DNA from: JADFUS01 sp964368765
GTDB taxonomy: Bacteria > Bacteroidota > Bacteroidia > Bacteroidales > Rikenellaceae
Length of the DNA stretch: 13,207 nt
Reading direction: 5' to 3'
NCBI GenBank assembly: GCA_964368765.1
Contig: CAYJCU010000057.1
Location: 1-13,207 of the forward strand
Program-made: the position numbers and the translations under genes
Shown here: positions 1-7,259 of the stretch, in pieces
Position numbering within the stretch: the first letter of the stretch is position 1
Layout of the letters: the number at the start of each line of letters is the position of its first letter
The notes under the pieces: generated by a model
Database searches by the model: none
The model's input: the letters and a program-made list of their open reading frames with translations, nothing else
Told to the model about the DNA's origin: nothing

Positions 1-163
1 AAGAAAGAGGGAGGATGTTGTTCTGAGGGTAAGGATGCTAAAACAGCATGTGCTTGCTCTGAGGGAAAAGATGGTAAATCGGCATGTTCTCACTCTGACA
101 AGAAAGAGGGAGGATGTTGTTCTGAGGGTAAGGATGGCAAAACTGCATGTGCTTGCTCTGATA
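1..163 (+). repeat. In-frame tandem repeat, 99-base period
   Basis: Bases 1-37 are repeated exactly at 100-136, and the similarity continues with three substitutions to about 62/161. A diverged partial copy lies at 61-99. The period is 99 bases (33 codons), so length change by whole units keeps the frame. This is coding repeat inside the cysteine-rich protein and could vary in copy number between strains. Confidence 0.8.
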
Positions 164-171
164 AGAAATAG
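1..171 (+). CDS. C-terminal end of a cysteine-rich repeat protein (5' end outside window)
   Basis: Frame 1 is open from the first base to a TAG at 169-171 and encodes the last 56 residues of a protein that begins upstream. The peptide is built from repeats: residues 1-20 recur almost exactly at 34-53, and the shorter unit EGKDGKTAC appears three times, at about 9-17, 21-29 and 42-50. It holds nine cysteines as CC and CxC pairs plus one histidine, embedded in Lys, Gly, Ser and Asp, and has no hydrophobic stretch. Such tails often bind soft metals (Cu, Ag, Zn, Cd), and the next gene is a metal-type efflux channel, so I infer a metal-binding tail on a chaperone-like or efflux protein. The N-terminal domain is not visible, so the family is unknown. 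The repeat identity at DNA level and the stop followed by a hairpin support this frame over others. Confidence 0.75.
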   Translation, partial: KKEGGCCSEGKDAKTACACSEGKDGKSACSHSDKKEGGCCSEGKDGKTACACSDKK

Positions 172-187
172 TTTTTTTATAATATTT

Positions 188-225
188 AGTGGGCGATTAA
201 TTGCGGTAGTGATTAATTGCCCACT
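188..225 (+). terminator. Hairpin terminator after the cysteine-rich gene
   Basis: A 14-base-pair stem (188-201 with 212-225, one G-U pair, stem starting AGTGGGCGATTAAT) encloses a 10-base loop. It lies 16 bases after the stop codon and is followed by a weak T-rich stretch. A run of seven T lies upstream at 172-178, so on the minus strand the stem would be followed by A then U-rich RNA. It probably ends the upstream transcript, perhaps only partly, because no good promoter is seen for the next gene. Confidence 0.6.
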
Positions 226-263
226 ATTTGTATGTATATACATTTATTAATTTTATATTTGAT

Positions 264-1442
264 ATGAAAAGATTATTGTTAGTTGTAATTAGTGTGTTGT
301 TCGTTTCTGAGCTCTTAGCACAAGATATTTATAAAAGTGCTCTGCAGGAGATAGAAAAAAACAGCGTGATGCTAAAAGCGTTGTCTGAGCAGATGGAGGC
401 GCAGAAATTAGATGCCAAATCGGGATTAACACCATCTAATCCAGAGATTGAGTACACTTACTTATGGGCAAGACCTGAGTCACTTCCTAATGATTCAGAG
501 CTTGCTGTAATGCAATCAATTGATTTTCCGACTGCCTATGCGGCTAAGCGTAAGATTGCTAATCTCTCAGGTAAAGGGGCAGAGCTAACCTATAAAAGCG
601 AGCGTATGGCACTACTTCTCTCTGCCAAAGAGCTTTTAATAGAGTTAGTCTATCTGAATGCCGAAATTAAAATGCATAGAGAACATTGGAATATAATAGA
701 TAGTGTGGCAGTATCATACCGTAAGCGTTTTGCAGCGGGGGAGGTTAGTCGTTCAGAGTATAATTTGATTAGATTTTACTTCACAAATGAGCAAAATACC
801 CTAGATGTATTAGTTCTTGAACGTGATGCCGTTTTGTCTGAACTTAAGAGGCTTAATGGTGGTAAGGATATTGTTTTTGAGAATACTGCTTACCCTGAAA
901 TTGTTAAATTAGGCGATTTTGATAGCTGGTACGATGAGGCTGAGAAGCGTAATCCTATATTAGGTTATCTGCGCAATGAGGTTGAGATTAGTGATAAGCA
1001 GGTAAAGTCGGTAAGGGCCGATGCTCTGCCTAAAATATCGGCAGGTTATAAGTTAGCAAATGCTGGTGGTGATAGGTTTAATGGAGTGGTTGTTGGGGTC
1101 TCTATTCCGTTGTGGGAGAATAAAAACCGTGTTCGCAAGGCTAAGGCTGATGTTGTTGTTGCTAATAGTGTAGTAAAAGATAATATGATAGAGTATTATA
1201 ATCAACTTTTTCAACAGTTTAATACAGCTGTCTCTTTGCGTAAGTGTATTATCAGACTTAAAAATCTCAAAAAAAGTTATAGTAATAAAGAGACGTTAGA
1301 TAAAGAGTTAGCAGCTGGAGAAATAAATTATATTCAATATATTGAGGAGCTACATTTTTATACGCACACAAAAGATGCAATTTTAGAATCAGAAAGAGAT
1401 ATAGAGCTAGCGTTAGCCAAACTGTATGAGGTTGAATTATAG
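264..1442 (+). CDS. TolC/CusC-family outer-membrane efflux protein
   Basis: A 392-residue outer-membrane factor: the trimeric channel that carries substrates from a periplasmic adaptor and inner-membrane pump across the outer membrane. Residues 1-20 are a signal peptide (MKRLL, hydrophobic core, cleavage near LLA-Q). The body is two rounds of long alpha-helical and amphipathic beta segments, as in the family. The region SNPEIEYTYLWARPE followed by QSIDFPTAYAAKRKIA (about 58-99) resembles the heavy-metal CusC/CzcC-like group of Bacteroidetes as I recall it. I chose the ATG at 264 because it starts directly with the signal peptide; a TTG at 228 would add 12 residues that overlap the end of a hairpin. 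The length is slightly short but complete. No adaptor or RND pump gene follows, so partners must be upstream or elsewhere. The cysteine-rich neighbour supports metal efflux, but the substrate is inferred. Confidence 0.85.
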   Translation: MKRLLLVVISVLFVSELLAQDIYKSALQEIEKNSVMLKALSEQMEAQKLDAKSGLTPSNPEIEYTYLWARPESLPNDSELAVMQSIDFPTAYAAKRKIANLSGKGAELTYKSERMALLLSAKELLIELVYLNAEIKMHREHWNIIDSVAVSYRKRFAAGEVSRSEYNLIRFYFTNEQNTLDVLVLERDAVLSELKRLNGGKDIVFENTAYPEIVKLGDFDSWYDEAEKRNPILGYLRNEVEISDKQVKSVRADALPKISAGYKLANAGGDRFNGVVVGVSIPLWENKNRVRKAKADVVVANSVVKDNMIEYYNQLFQQFNTAVSLRKCIIRLKNLKKSYSNKETLDKELAAGEINYIQYIEELHFYTHTKDAILESERDIELALAKLYEVEL

Positions 1443-1531
1443 TCTTTTTGTAAAATATATCTATCTACATGACAAAAATCCAGAAATTATCTTATAATTA
1501 TTTAATAATCAGATAAATCAACTGCCAATAT

Positions 1532-1918
1532 ATGACAAAACTAAAAATAATACTTTATAGTATATTTATCATGAGTGTTACATGTTATTGTTTGTTAGGA
1601 AGTAGGATTAATTATGACACTACGATAAATTATGCGCCAGATCTTGATATATTTGATGTTGATAGCATATCACTGCAAAATAAATATGGCGAAGATTTAA
1701 TTTTTTATTCTAAATCATTTGTTCGTAATAGTAACCATCATAGAGATTTTTATATCTTTGAAGATATAATTAACTCGGTAAATATTGATACCCTATATTA
1801 TTATGAGGCTCATTTAGATTTGCCTAATAAACGCAACCTCAGAGTTTGGTTATATGAAAATAGAGTTATCTATGCTCTGGAATGGAATAGAGCGCGTGTT
1901 ACGATTGAAGGGCATTAA
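1532..1918 (+). CDS. Hypothetical membrane-anchored or secreted protein
   Basis: An unrecognised 128-residue protein. Residues 4-23 form a hydrophobic segment after MTKLK, which can act as an uncleaved anchor or signal peptide. It contains two cysteines (TCYC, 17-20) that do not make a good lipobox. The rest is soluble, rich in Asp, Asn, Tyr and Ile, with alternating hydrophobic and polar residues that suggest beta strands, so it is probably a small periplasmic or surface domain. The stop is six bases before the next start, so the two genes are likely co-transcribed. The DNA is more AT-rich than the housekeeping genes downstream. No promoter of the Bacteroidetes type was found in 1443-1531, which holds only AT-rich sequence with a weak TTATCT/AGATAA inverted repeat. 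Confidence 0.6.
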   Translation: MTKLKIILYSIFIMSVTCYCLLGSRINYDTTINYAPDLDIFDVDSISLQNKYGEDLIFYSKSFVRNSNHHRDFYIFEDIINSVNIDTLYYYEAHLDLPNKRNLRVWLYENRVIYALEWNRARVTIEGH

Positions 1919-1924
1919 TTTATT

Positions 1925-2356
1925 ATGTATATATCTATGAAAAAAAATATTGACTACATTACTGTTTTGGTAACTTCAATCATCTATTATTGGATATTTG
2001 TTCTAATGCCCACACTCTATGAATTGACCATCTGGAGATTAAATATTCTAAACATTAAAATTTGTTCTCTTCTGTTACCACTGCTATTTTTAGTAGTTGG
2101 TGTATTTATGAAAAAAACGAGTATTGTATATAGAGTAATAGTAGTAGTATTCATAGTAATGTTGTTTAACTTGCTATTTGCAGTAATACTGCCAAGCACT
2201 TTTGTTTATTTAAAAATAGTTAATTTAAATTATATAATACGAATATTGTATAACTATGGTGTAGTGACGCTAGTTTCAATACCTATGGCAACCTACATAT
2301 CAAAAATGGTTATAAGAAAGTTATCGACAAAGCAAGTTAGCTCAATTAATGACTAA
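1925..2356 (+). CDS. Hypothetical multi-pass membrane protein
   Basis: An unrecognised 143-residue protein made almost entirely of hydrophobic helices. Likely membrane segments are near residues 10-30, 46-62, 68-92 and 108-130, with short basic loops (FMKK at about 61-64, IRKLSTKQ near the end). It would sit in the inner membrane. An internal ATG at 1937 (MKKNIDYI) is an equally plausible start and would remove only four residues. It follows the 1532-1918 gene by six bases and ends about 30 bases before a hairpin terminator, so the pair forms one unit. The sequence shows no catalytic motif. Its AT-rich codons and lack of a recognisable family fit an accessory gene. Confidence 0.6.
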   Translation: MYISMKKNIDYITVLVTSIIYYWIFVLMPTLYELTIWRLNILNIKICSLLLPLLFLVVGVFMKKTSIVYRVIVVVFIVMLFNLLFAVILPSTFVYLKIVNLNYIIRILYNYGVVTLVSIPMATYISKMVIRKLSTKQVSSIND

Positions 2357-2386
2357 AGTGCACTACAATATGCCCAAAATTATCAA

Positions 2387-2442
2387 TGAGGTCGCCTATT
2401 AGAGCCTAAAACTCTTTAAGACGACCTCAGTCTCATTTTTTT
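2387..2442 (+). terminator. Terminator after the 1532-2356 unit
   Basis: TGAGGTCG (2387-2394) pairs with CGACCTCA (2422-2429), with an inner AGAG/CTCT pair at 2401-2404 and 2412-2415. Seven T residues follow at 2436-2442. Confidence 0.6.
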
Positions 2443-2481
2443 GAGTTATTTACATAAATTTAAAAATTACATACAACGTAT

Positions 2482-2512
2482 TTTGAATTTATTATATAAT
2501 GTATTAACTTTG
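2482..2512 (+). promoter_or_regulatory. Bacteroidetes-type promoter for the 2622-3347 unit
   Basis: TTTG at 2482-2485 is followed after 19 bases by TAACTTTG at 2505-2512, a full match to the -33/-7 pattern used by the Bacteroidetes housekeeping sigma factor. It lies just after a terminator and would start transcription near 2519, leaving a leader of about 100 bases. Confidence 0.7.
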
Positions 2513-2531
2513 TTGCTATCAAAGTTGGAAG

Positions 2532-2579
2532 AGTACTCGCAATTTATGTGTTGTCTAATTGCACATATTGTGATGTACT
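2532..2579 (+). promoter_or_regulatory. Possible structured 5' leader
   Basis: Between the predicted start of transcription and the gene at 2622, AGTAC (2532-2536) can pair with GTACT (2575-2579). Inside this, GCAATT (2539-2544) pairs with AATTGC (2557-2562). The arms are short and no known riboswitch class is recognised, so this is only a possible folded leader. Confidence 0.3.
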
Positions 2580-2621
2580 TTTCATTATTAGAAAGAACAG
2601 AGTAATTTTAAAGATAAATTT

Positions 2622-2840
2622 ATGGGAGAATTAATTTTTATTATAATCGTAGGTATTGGTTCAGGCATTGTATCATACAAATATTTTACATCAGAATCCT
2701 TTGCGCTTTATGAAAAAGCAAAAGAAGAAACAGACCTAGAAGAGATGGATAAACATTTTAATTCACATAGCCTAGCATTTGTTATGGGTGGATTGTCACT
2801 TATATGTATAATAATTTCTATAATTGAATTAACGAAATAA
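2622..2840 (+). CDS. Small hypothetical protein with two membrane helices
   Basis: A 72-residue protein with a helix at about 4-21 (ending VSYKYF), a charged middle of acidic and basic residues (EKAKEETDLEEMDKHFNSH, about 31-49), and a second helix at about 51-68. This hairpin topology would put both ends on the same side of the inner membrane. I do not recognise a family. Support for it being real: it sits 110 bases downstream of a strong predicted promoter, starts with ATG, shows a sensible two-helix design, and is followed after 24 bases by another membrane protein gene in the same unit. It may be a small partner of that protein, which is inference from position only. Confidence 0.65.
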   Translation: MGELIFIIIVGIGSGIVSYKYFTSESFALYEKAKEETDLEEMDKHFNSHSLAFVMGGLSLICIIISIIELTK

Positions 2841-2864
2841 TAAAAGATATTTAAAATTAAAATT

Positions 2865-3347
2865 ATGAAAATTTGTCAAAAATGTGGGAAAGAGAATCCC
2901 GAAGTACTATCTAGCTGTAAGTATTGTGACACTAAATTTGCCAATATGCCTAAAGTAGAGGAGAGGTATGGTGCAGATTATGTACAGCCTAAAACTAGGC
3001 ATTGGTTTGTTACTTTATGGTTAATTCTTGTTATATGTATGAATCTATATAATGTATATATTAACGCTATTACAATGCAGATGCTAGAGCCTAATTTAGA
3101 GCATTTATCGTGGGTGTTTGCACTCCAAGCTCTATTGCACCTTGAGTTAGCATGTGCTGCGGTAATGATATTTATTTGGAAAAAAATTGGATTCAAGATG
3201 TTTGCTGGTACAGCTATTTTAGTTGTAATATTAGGATTATTGTATGGAGAAGGTGACATATTTTCACCTATTTTAGGTTTAGCCGTAATTTATGGTTTAT
3301 TACAAATTAAGAAGGATGGTGTCTCTTGTTGGGAACAACTTAAGTAA
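2865..3347 (+). CDS. Zinc-ribbon membrane protein of unknown function
   Basis: A 160-residue protein. Residues 1-25 form a short zinc ribbon: CQKC at 4-7 and CKYC at 18-21 provide the four cysteine ligands. This is followed by a basic linker and about four membrane segments (roughly 47-66, 84-105, 111-127 and 131-147) and a short cytoplasmic tail. An N-terminal zinc ribbon on a small multi-pass protein is a common but poorly understood design in bacteria. The ribbon should face the cytoplasm, and it may bind protein or nucleic acid rather than catalyse. It shares a promoter with the 72-residue gene 24 bases upstream and ends 18 bases before a hairpin terminator, so the two form a closed unit. 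The precise role is unknown. Confidence 0.75.
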   Translation: MKICQKCGKENPEVLSSCKYCDTKFANMPKVEERYGADYVQPKTRHWFVTLWLILVICMNLYNVYINAITMQMLEPNLEHLSWVFALQALLHLELACAAVMIFIWKKIGFKMFAGTAILVVILGLLYGEGDIFSPILGLAVIYGLLQIKKDGVSCWEQLK

Positions 3348-3365
3348 TACAAAATTGATTAATAT

Positions 3366-3400
3366 GGTCGTCGCGATTAACTAGTGACGACCTATTTTAT
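3366..3400 (+). terminator. Terminator after the zinc-ribbon gene
   Basis: GGTCGTCGC (3366-3374) pairs with GTGACGACC (3384-3392) as a nine-pair stem with one G-U, a nine-base loop, and a T-rich tail TATTTTAT. Confidence 0.65.
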
Positions 3401-3478
3401 AATTATTCATATTATTGTCCACTTTTTTTCCAGACGACACTACTCTCATAATGATTTTCTTAGAAAAAATGTTTATTA

Positions 3479-3509
3479 TTTGGTAATTACAAAAAAAATT
3501 ACTATCTTG
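3479..3509 (+). promoter_or_regulatory. Predicted promoter of pepD
   Basis: TTTG at 3479-3482, a 20-base spacer, then TATCTTG at 3503-3509. This is one base short of the full TAnnTTTG pattern. Transcription would start near 3515, too close to the TTG at 3521 for that codon to be the start, which supports the ATG at 3551. Confidence 0.5.
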
Positions 3510-3550
3510 CTCTCCGAATTTTGAATAATAATAATTTAAAAGATAAAACT

Positions 3551-5008
3551 ATGTGTAAAATTGAGTCGTTAAACCCGCAAATTGTGTGGAAACACTTTGC
3601 AGCTTTATGTAGCCTACCTCACCCATCTAAGCATGAAGAGAAGGTTTGTGAGTATGTTGTAGAGTTTGCTAAAGCTAACAATATTGAGTGTGAAAAAGAT
3701 GCTATTGGTAATGTAGTGTTACGTAAGCCAGCTACACCTGGTTATGAAAATCGTAAAGGTCTTATTATGCAGGCGCACCTTGATATGGTTCCGCAAAAAA
3801 ATAATGATACACAGTTTGATTTCCTTACAGATTCAATTAAGACAATGATTGATGGCGAGTGGGTTACTGCTGACGGAACAACACTAGGTGCTGATAATGG
3901 TATGGGTGTTGCGGCTGCACTAGCTATTTTTGAACTTACTGATATAGAGCATGGTCCTATTGAGGCGCTATTCACTATTGATGAAGAGGCAGGTATGACA
4001 GGTGCTAATAACCTTGATCCAAATATTTTAAAAGGTGATATTCTTCTTAATCTTGACTCAGAGGATGAGGGAGAGCTTTATGTAGGTTGTGCAGGTGGTA
4101 CTGATGTTCTTGTTGAACTTCCATATAGCACTGTTGCACCAACTAATAATAAGGCGTATGATATTGTTATCTCTAACCTTAAGGGTGGTCACTCAGGTAT
4201 GGAGATTATTCTTCAGCGTGCAAACTCAAATAAGTTAATGGTTCGTATTATTCGTAACCTTGTTGAGAAGTGCGGTATAGAGGTATCTTATGCTGCTGGT
4301 GGAAATATGCGTAATGCTATACCACGTGAGGCTAAATGTAGCATTGTTGTTGAGGCTGCTAAGGCTGATGCTATGCTTGCAGAACTTAATGATTATGTTG
4401 CTAAGATTAAGGCAGAGTATGCTGAAAGAGACGAGAATATAACTGTTGAGGCTAGTGAGGTTGCTATGCCAGCGGCTGTTCTTGATGCTAAATCGCTAAG
4501 CGCATTTATTAATCTTGTTCACGCTATGCCTAACGGTGTAGATCGTATGAGCACTGTTATGGAGGGTCTTGTGGAGACATCTTCAAATATGGGTATCGTT
4601 GAGATGGCTGAAGGTGTATTCAAGATTATGATTCTTGCTCGTAGCTCTTCAAATAGCACTATGAACGATTTAACTGCACGTATGGTATCAATAGCAGAGC
4701 TTGCTGGTGCTAATGCAAAAATCAATAATGGCTATGAGGGATGGAAACCAAACCTAAGTTCGCCTATCCTAAAGACTATGCAAGATAGATATATGGAGCT
4801 TTATGGTAAGATGCCTGAGATTAAAGCTATTCACGCAGGTCTTGAGTGCGGTATTTTTGGCCCTATCTACCCTAATTGGGATATGATTTCGTTCGGTCCA
4901 ACTATCCGTTTCCCTCACTCTCCAGATGAGAAAGTGCATATAGCAAGTGTTGAGAAATTCTATACGCTTTTATTAGAAACAGTTAAAAATGCTCCAATAA
5001 AAGAGTAA
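3551..5008 (+). CDS. pepD: Aminoacyl-histidine dipeptidase (cytosol non-specific dipeptidase, peptidase family M20)
   Basis: A 485-residue zinc metallopeptidase that hydrolyses dipeptides such as Xaa-His in the cytoplasm, for peptide turnover and amino-acid supply. The length equals that of E. coli PepD and the two align along their whole length. Expected metal and catalytic residues are visible: H76 and D78 in AHLDMVPQ, D115 in GADNG, the general base and ligand E145/E146 in EEAGM, D169 in NLDSEDEGE, and H456 in PHSPDEKVHI. The middle part (about 200-390) is the dimerisation lid, with KGGHSGMEI. The frame stays open upstream to a TTG at 3521, but similarity begins at MCKIESLNPQ and the predicted promoter leaves no room for the longer form, so I start at the ATG. 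It is a single-gene unit with its own promoter and terminator. Confidence 0.95.
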   Translation: MCKIESLNPQIVWKHFAALCSLPHPSKHEEKVCEYVVEFAKANNIECEKDAIGNVVLRKPATPGYENRKGLIMQAHLDMVPQKNNDTQFDFLTDSIKTMIDGEWVTADGTTLGADNGMGVAAALAIFELTDIEHGPIEALFTIDEEAGMTGANNLDPNILKGDILLNLDSEDEGELYVGCAGGTDVLVELPYSTVAPTNNKAYDIVISNLKGGHSGMEIILQRANSNKLMVRIIRNLVEKCGIEVSYAAGGNMRNAIPREAKCSIVVEAAKADAMLAELNDYVAKIKAEYAERDENITVEASEVAMPAAVLDAKSLSAFINLVHAMPNGVDRMSTVMEGLVETSSNMGIVEMAEGVFKIMILARSSSNSTMNDLTARMVSIAELAGANAKINNGYEGWKPNLSSPILKTMQDRYMELYGKMPEIKAIHAGLECGIFGPIYPNWDMISFGPTIRFPHSPDEKVHIASVEKFYTLLLETVKNAPIKE

Positions 5009-5023
5009 TTGTAAATAAAATAA

Positions 5024-5061
5024 TCAAAATTGGTTGTTCTTATATAGGGACAACCAATTTT
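5024..5061 (+). terminator. Terminator after pepD
   Basis: AAAATTGGTTGT (5026-5037) pairs perfectly with ACAACCAATTTT (5050-5061); a G-U and a C-G pair extend the stem inward. The stem's own 3' arm ends in TTTT, and it lies 17 bases after the pepD stop. Confidence 0.7.
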
Positions 5062-5095
5062 AATGACAGTGATGTTATTGCATTAACAGTGAAGT

Positions 5096-6046
5096 ATGTC
5101 AGATAATAGTGTAAGATGGTTTGTTGTTATTAACCCCGTAGCAGGTAAGGGGCGTGGGTTGCTTGACTGGCCTTATATTAGTAAGTTGTTGAGGGACAAT
5201 GGCATTGCTTATGATGCAGTATTTTCTGAAAAGAAATACCACTCTGTAGAATTAACTGTTGAGGCAATAGGCAAGTCGTATCGTAAAATTTTAGTTGTTG
5301 GTGGAGATGGCACACTTCATGAAGTTGTTAATGGTATATTTCTCCAAAAAAATGTACCAGCAACAGATATTACGATTGGAGTCATTCCAGTTGGTTCTGG
5401 TAATGACTGGGTGCGTATGTTTGGCATAAGGCATAAGTATAGTGATAGTATTAGAGCTATTGTCAAGGGGCGCAGTATTGTGCAAGATTGCGGAGAGCTT
5501 TCATATTATGAGTCTAAAGTTAATCATACTCGCTTTATGGCTAATATGGCAGGTTTGGGCTTAGATGGCTATGTGAACCAGCGTTACACAAGGATTAAAG
5601 AGCAGGGTAGGGTTACAGGTAGGCTTACCTATATTGTTACTCTGATACGCTCGCTTTTTACCTATCGACCTATACCTATGAAGATATGGATTGATGGAGA
5701 GCTAACTATTGAGGATAAGATATTAACGGGTGTAGTGGCTATTGGAAAGTATAACGGAGGGGGTATGTTACAGGCTCCTCATGCTGTTGTAGATGATGGG
5801 TTGTTTGATGTTACATTTATATGTAGGGGAAGCTCACTAACAGTGTTGCGTTATTTTAAATCGCTTTTTAATGGCTCTATTTACGATGTGCCCAACGCTC
5901 GATATTTTCAGTGTAAGAGCATACGTATTGAGTCGCCTAAAGGTATTGTTGAGGTTGATGGAGAGCCATTAGGAACATCTCCGTTCCATTTTGAGTTAAA
6001 ACCTAAACAGATACGCATTATAGTTGGTGAGGAGTATGGTTCATGA
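5096..6046 (+). CDS. Diacylglycerol kinase-family lipid kinase (YegS/BmrU/DgkB type)
   Basis: A 316-residue ATP-dependent lipid kinase that probably phosphorylates diacylglycerol or a related membrane lipid at the inner face of the cytoplasmic membrane, recycling lipid into phospholipid synthesis. The N-terminal catalytic domain shows NPVAGKGRG (13-21), the nucleotide-binding GGDGTLHEVVNGI (69-81) and PVGSGNDW (98-105). The C-terminal beta-rich domain contains VVAIGKYNGGGMLQAP and VVDDGLFDVTFI, and closes with a GIVEVDGEPLG segment, all usual for the family. The length is normal. The start ATG follows the pepD terminator by 34 bases; no clear promoter is visible. There is no good terminator behind it: 6057-6082 holds only a weak AATAAG/CTTATT hairpin, so read-through into fba is possible. 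The exact lipid substrate cannot be told from the sequence. Confidence 0.9.
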   Translation: MSDNSVRWFVVINPVAGKGRGLLDWPYISKLLRDNGIAYDAVFSEKKYHSVELTVEAIGKSYRKILVVGGDGTLHEVVNGIFLQKNVPATDITIGVIPVGSGNDWVRMFGIRHKYSDSIRAIVKGRSIVQDCGELSYYESKVNHTRFMANMAGLGLDGYVNQRYTRIKEQGRVTGRLTYIVTLIRSLFTYRPIPMKIWIDGELTIEDKILTGVVAIGKYNGGGMLQAPHAVVDDGLFDVTFICRGSSLTVLRYFKSLFNGSIYDVPNARYFQCKSIRIESPKGIVEVDGEPLGTSPFHFELKPKQIRIIVGEEYGS

Positions 6047-6171
6047 CCTGAGTTGCAATAAGGATAGTATAACTGTATCTTATTCATAACAAGAGGTTGA
6101 TAATAATAAAGAAGAGGATAAAGGGAGAGGAATTTTATCTCCTAATAAATAATTTAAAGAAGCAAAAAAAG

Positions 6172-7167
6172 ATGGTAAATTACAAAGAATTAGGGTTAGT
6201 GAATACCCGTGAGATGTTTAAAGGAGCTATTGAAGGTGGTTATGCTATTGCTGCATATAATTTTAACAACCTAGAGCAGTTACAAGCTATTATCGGAGCT
6301 GCTGTTGAGTGTAAATCGCCTGTTATTATTCAGGTATCAAGTGGTGCACGTAACTATGCTAACGGCACACTTCTACGCTATATGGCACAGGGGGCTGTTG
6401 AGTTTGCAAAAGAGCAAGGGTGTGCAGTGCCAATCGCTCTTCACCTAGATCATGGAGATAGCTTTGAACTATGTAAGAACTGTATTGATAATGGATTCTC
6501 ATCTGTTATGATTGACGGTTCGCATTTACCTTACGAAGAGAATGTTGCACTTACTAAGCGTGTTGTTGATTATGCTCATGAGCATGGTGTTACTGTTGAG
6601 GGCGAGCTAGGTGTATTAGCTGGTATTGAGGATGATGTAGTAGCTGAGCACCATACATATACAGAGGCTTCAGAGGTTGAAGATTTTGTTAAGCGTACAG
6701 GTGTTGATTCGCTTGCTATCTCAATAGGTACATCGCACGGTGCTAACAAGTTTAAGCCAGAGCAGTGTACACGTAATGAGGATGGTGTATTAGTACCACC
6801 GCCATTGCGTTTTGATATTCTTGAAGAGATAGAGCAACGTATTCCTGGTTTCCCAATAGTATTACATGGTTCTAGTTCTGTTCCACAAGATCTTGTTGCA
6901 AAGGTTAATCAGTATGGTGGTAAGATGGAAGATGCTATTGGTATTCCTGAGGAGGAGCTACGTAAAGCGGCTAAGAGTGCTGTTTGTAAGATTAATATCG
7001 ACTCAGATGGTCGTATAGCTATGACAGCAGCTATCCGTGAGGTGATGGCTACTAAGCCAGGAGAATTTGATCCACGTAAATATCTTGGTCCTGCACGTGA
7101 AGAGCTTAAGAAACTTTACATTCATAAACTGATTAACGTATTAGGAAGTAATAATAAAGTTAAGTAA
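6172..7167 (+). CDS. fba: Class II fructose-1,6-bisphosphate aldolase
   Basis: A 331-residue zinc-dependent aldolase that cleaves fructose 1,6-bisphosphate to dihydroxyacetone phosphate and glyceraldehyde 3-phosphate in glycolysis and the reverse in gluconeogenesis. The key residues are present: catalytic D93 and zinc ligand H94 in LHLDHGD, E145 in VEGELG, zinc ligands H189 in GTSHG and H232 in LHGSSS, and the phosphate-binding segment KINIDSD at 273-279. An open frame extends back to a TTG at 6097, but similarity starts at MVNYKELGLVNT, so the ATG at 6172 is chosen; the extra 25 lysine-rich residues are probably untranslated leader. A weak promoter-like pair (TTG at 6053-6055, 20 bases, TATCTTA at 6076-6082) lies upstream. 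It resembles Bacteroidales aldolases closely. Confidence 0.95.
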   Translation: MVNYKELGLVNTREMFKGAIEGGYAIAAYNFNNLEQLQAIIGAAVECKSPVIIQVSSGARNYANGTLLRYMAQGAVEFAKEQGCAVPIALHLDHGDSFELCKNCIDNGFSSVMIDGSHLPYEENVALTKRVVDYAHEHGVTVEGELGVLAGIEDDVVAEHHTYTEASEVEDFVKRTGVDSLAISIGTSHGANKFKPEQCTRNEDGVLVPPPLRFDILEEIEQRIPGFPIVLHGSSSVPQDLVAKVNQYGGKMEDAIGIPEEELRKAAKSAVCKINIDSDGRIAMTAAIREVMATKPGEFDPRKYLGPAREELKKLYIHKLINVLGSNNKVK

Positions 7168-7170
7168 TTA

Positions 7171-7202
7171 TTTGGTTGTTAGAAAAATAATGCTTAACTT
7201 TG
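7171..7202 (+). promoter_or_regulatory. Bacteroidetes-type promoter of rpsP
   Basis: TTTG at 7171-7174, a 20-base spacer, then TAACTTTG at 7195-7202, a full match to the -33/-7 pattern. Transcription should begin near 7209, giving a leader of about 50 bases that could fold into a CCTATT/AATAGG hairpin (7208-7213 with 7220-7225). The promoter starts three bases after the fba stop. Confidence 0.75.
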
Positions 7203-7259
7203 CACCGCCTATTTAGTATAATAGGTATTTAATTTATTAATTAACAAAAACAGAAAACA

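Noticed and set aside
35..250. A 71-codon open frame overlapping the cysteine-rich region
   Set aside because: It is out of frame with the repeat-coding frame 1, begins inside that gene and runs through the hairpin at 188-225. The frame-1 product has a clear repeat pattern and this one does not.
254..261. TATATTTG, a full match to the -7 promoter pattern
   Set aside because: It ends two bases before the efflux gene's ATG, so a transcript would begin inside the gene. The nearest TTTG is 23 bases away.
3521..3550. TTG start adding ten residues to PepD
   Set aside because: The predicted transcription start is only a few bases upstream, and family similarity begins at the ATG at 3551.
6097..6171. 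TTG start adding 25 residues to the aldolase
   Set aside because: The extension is lysine- and isoleucine-rich and unlike aldolase N termini. The ATG at 6172 gives the expected MVNYK start.
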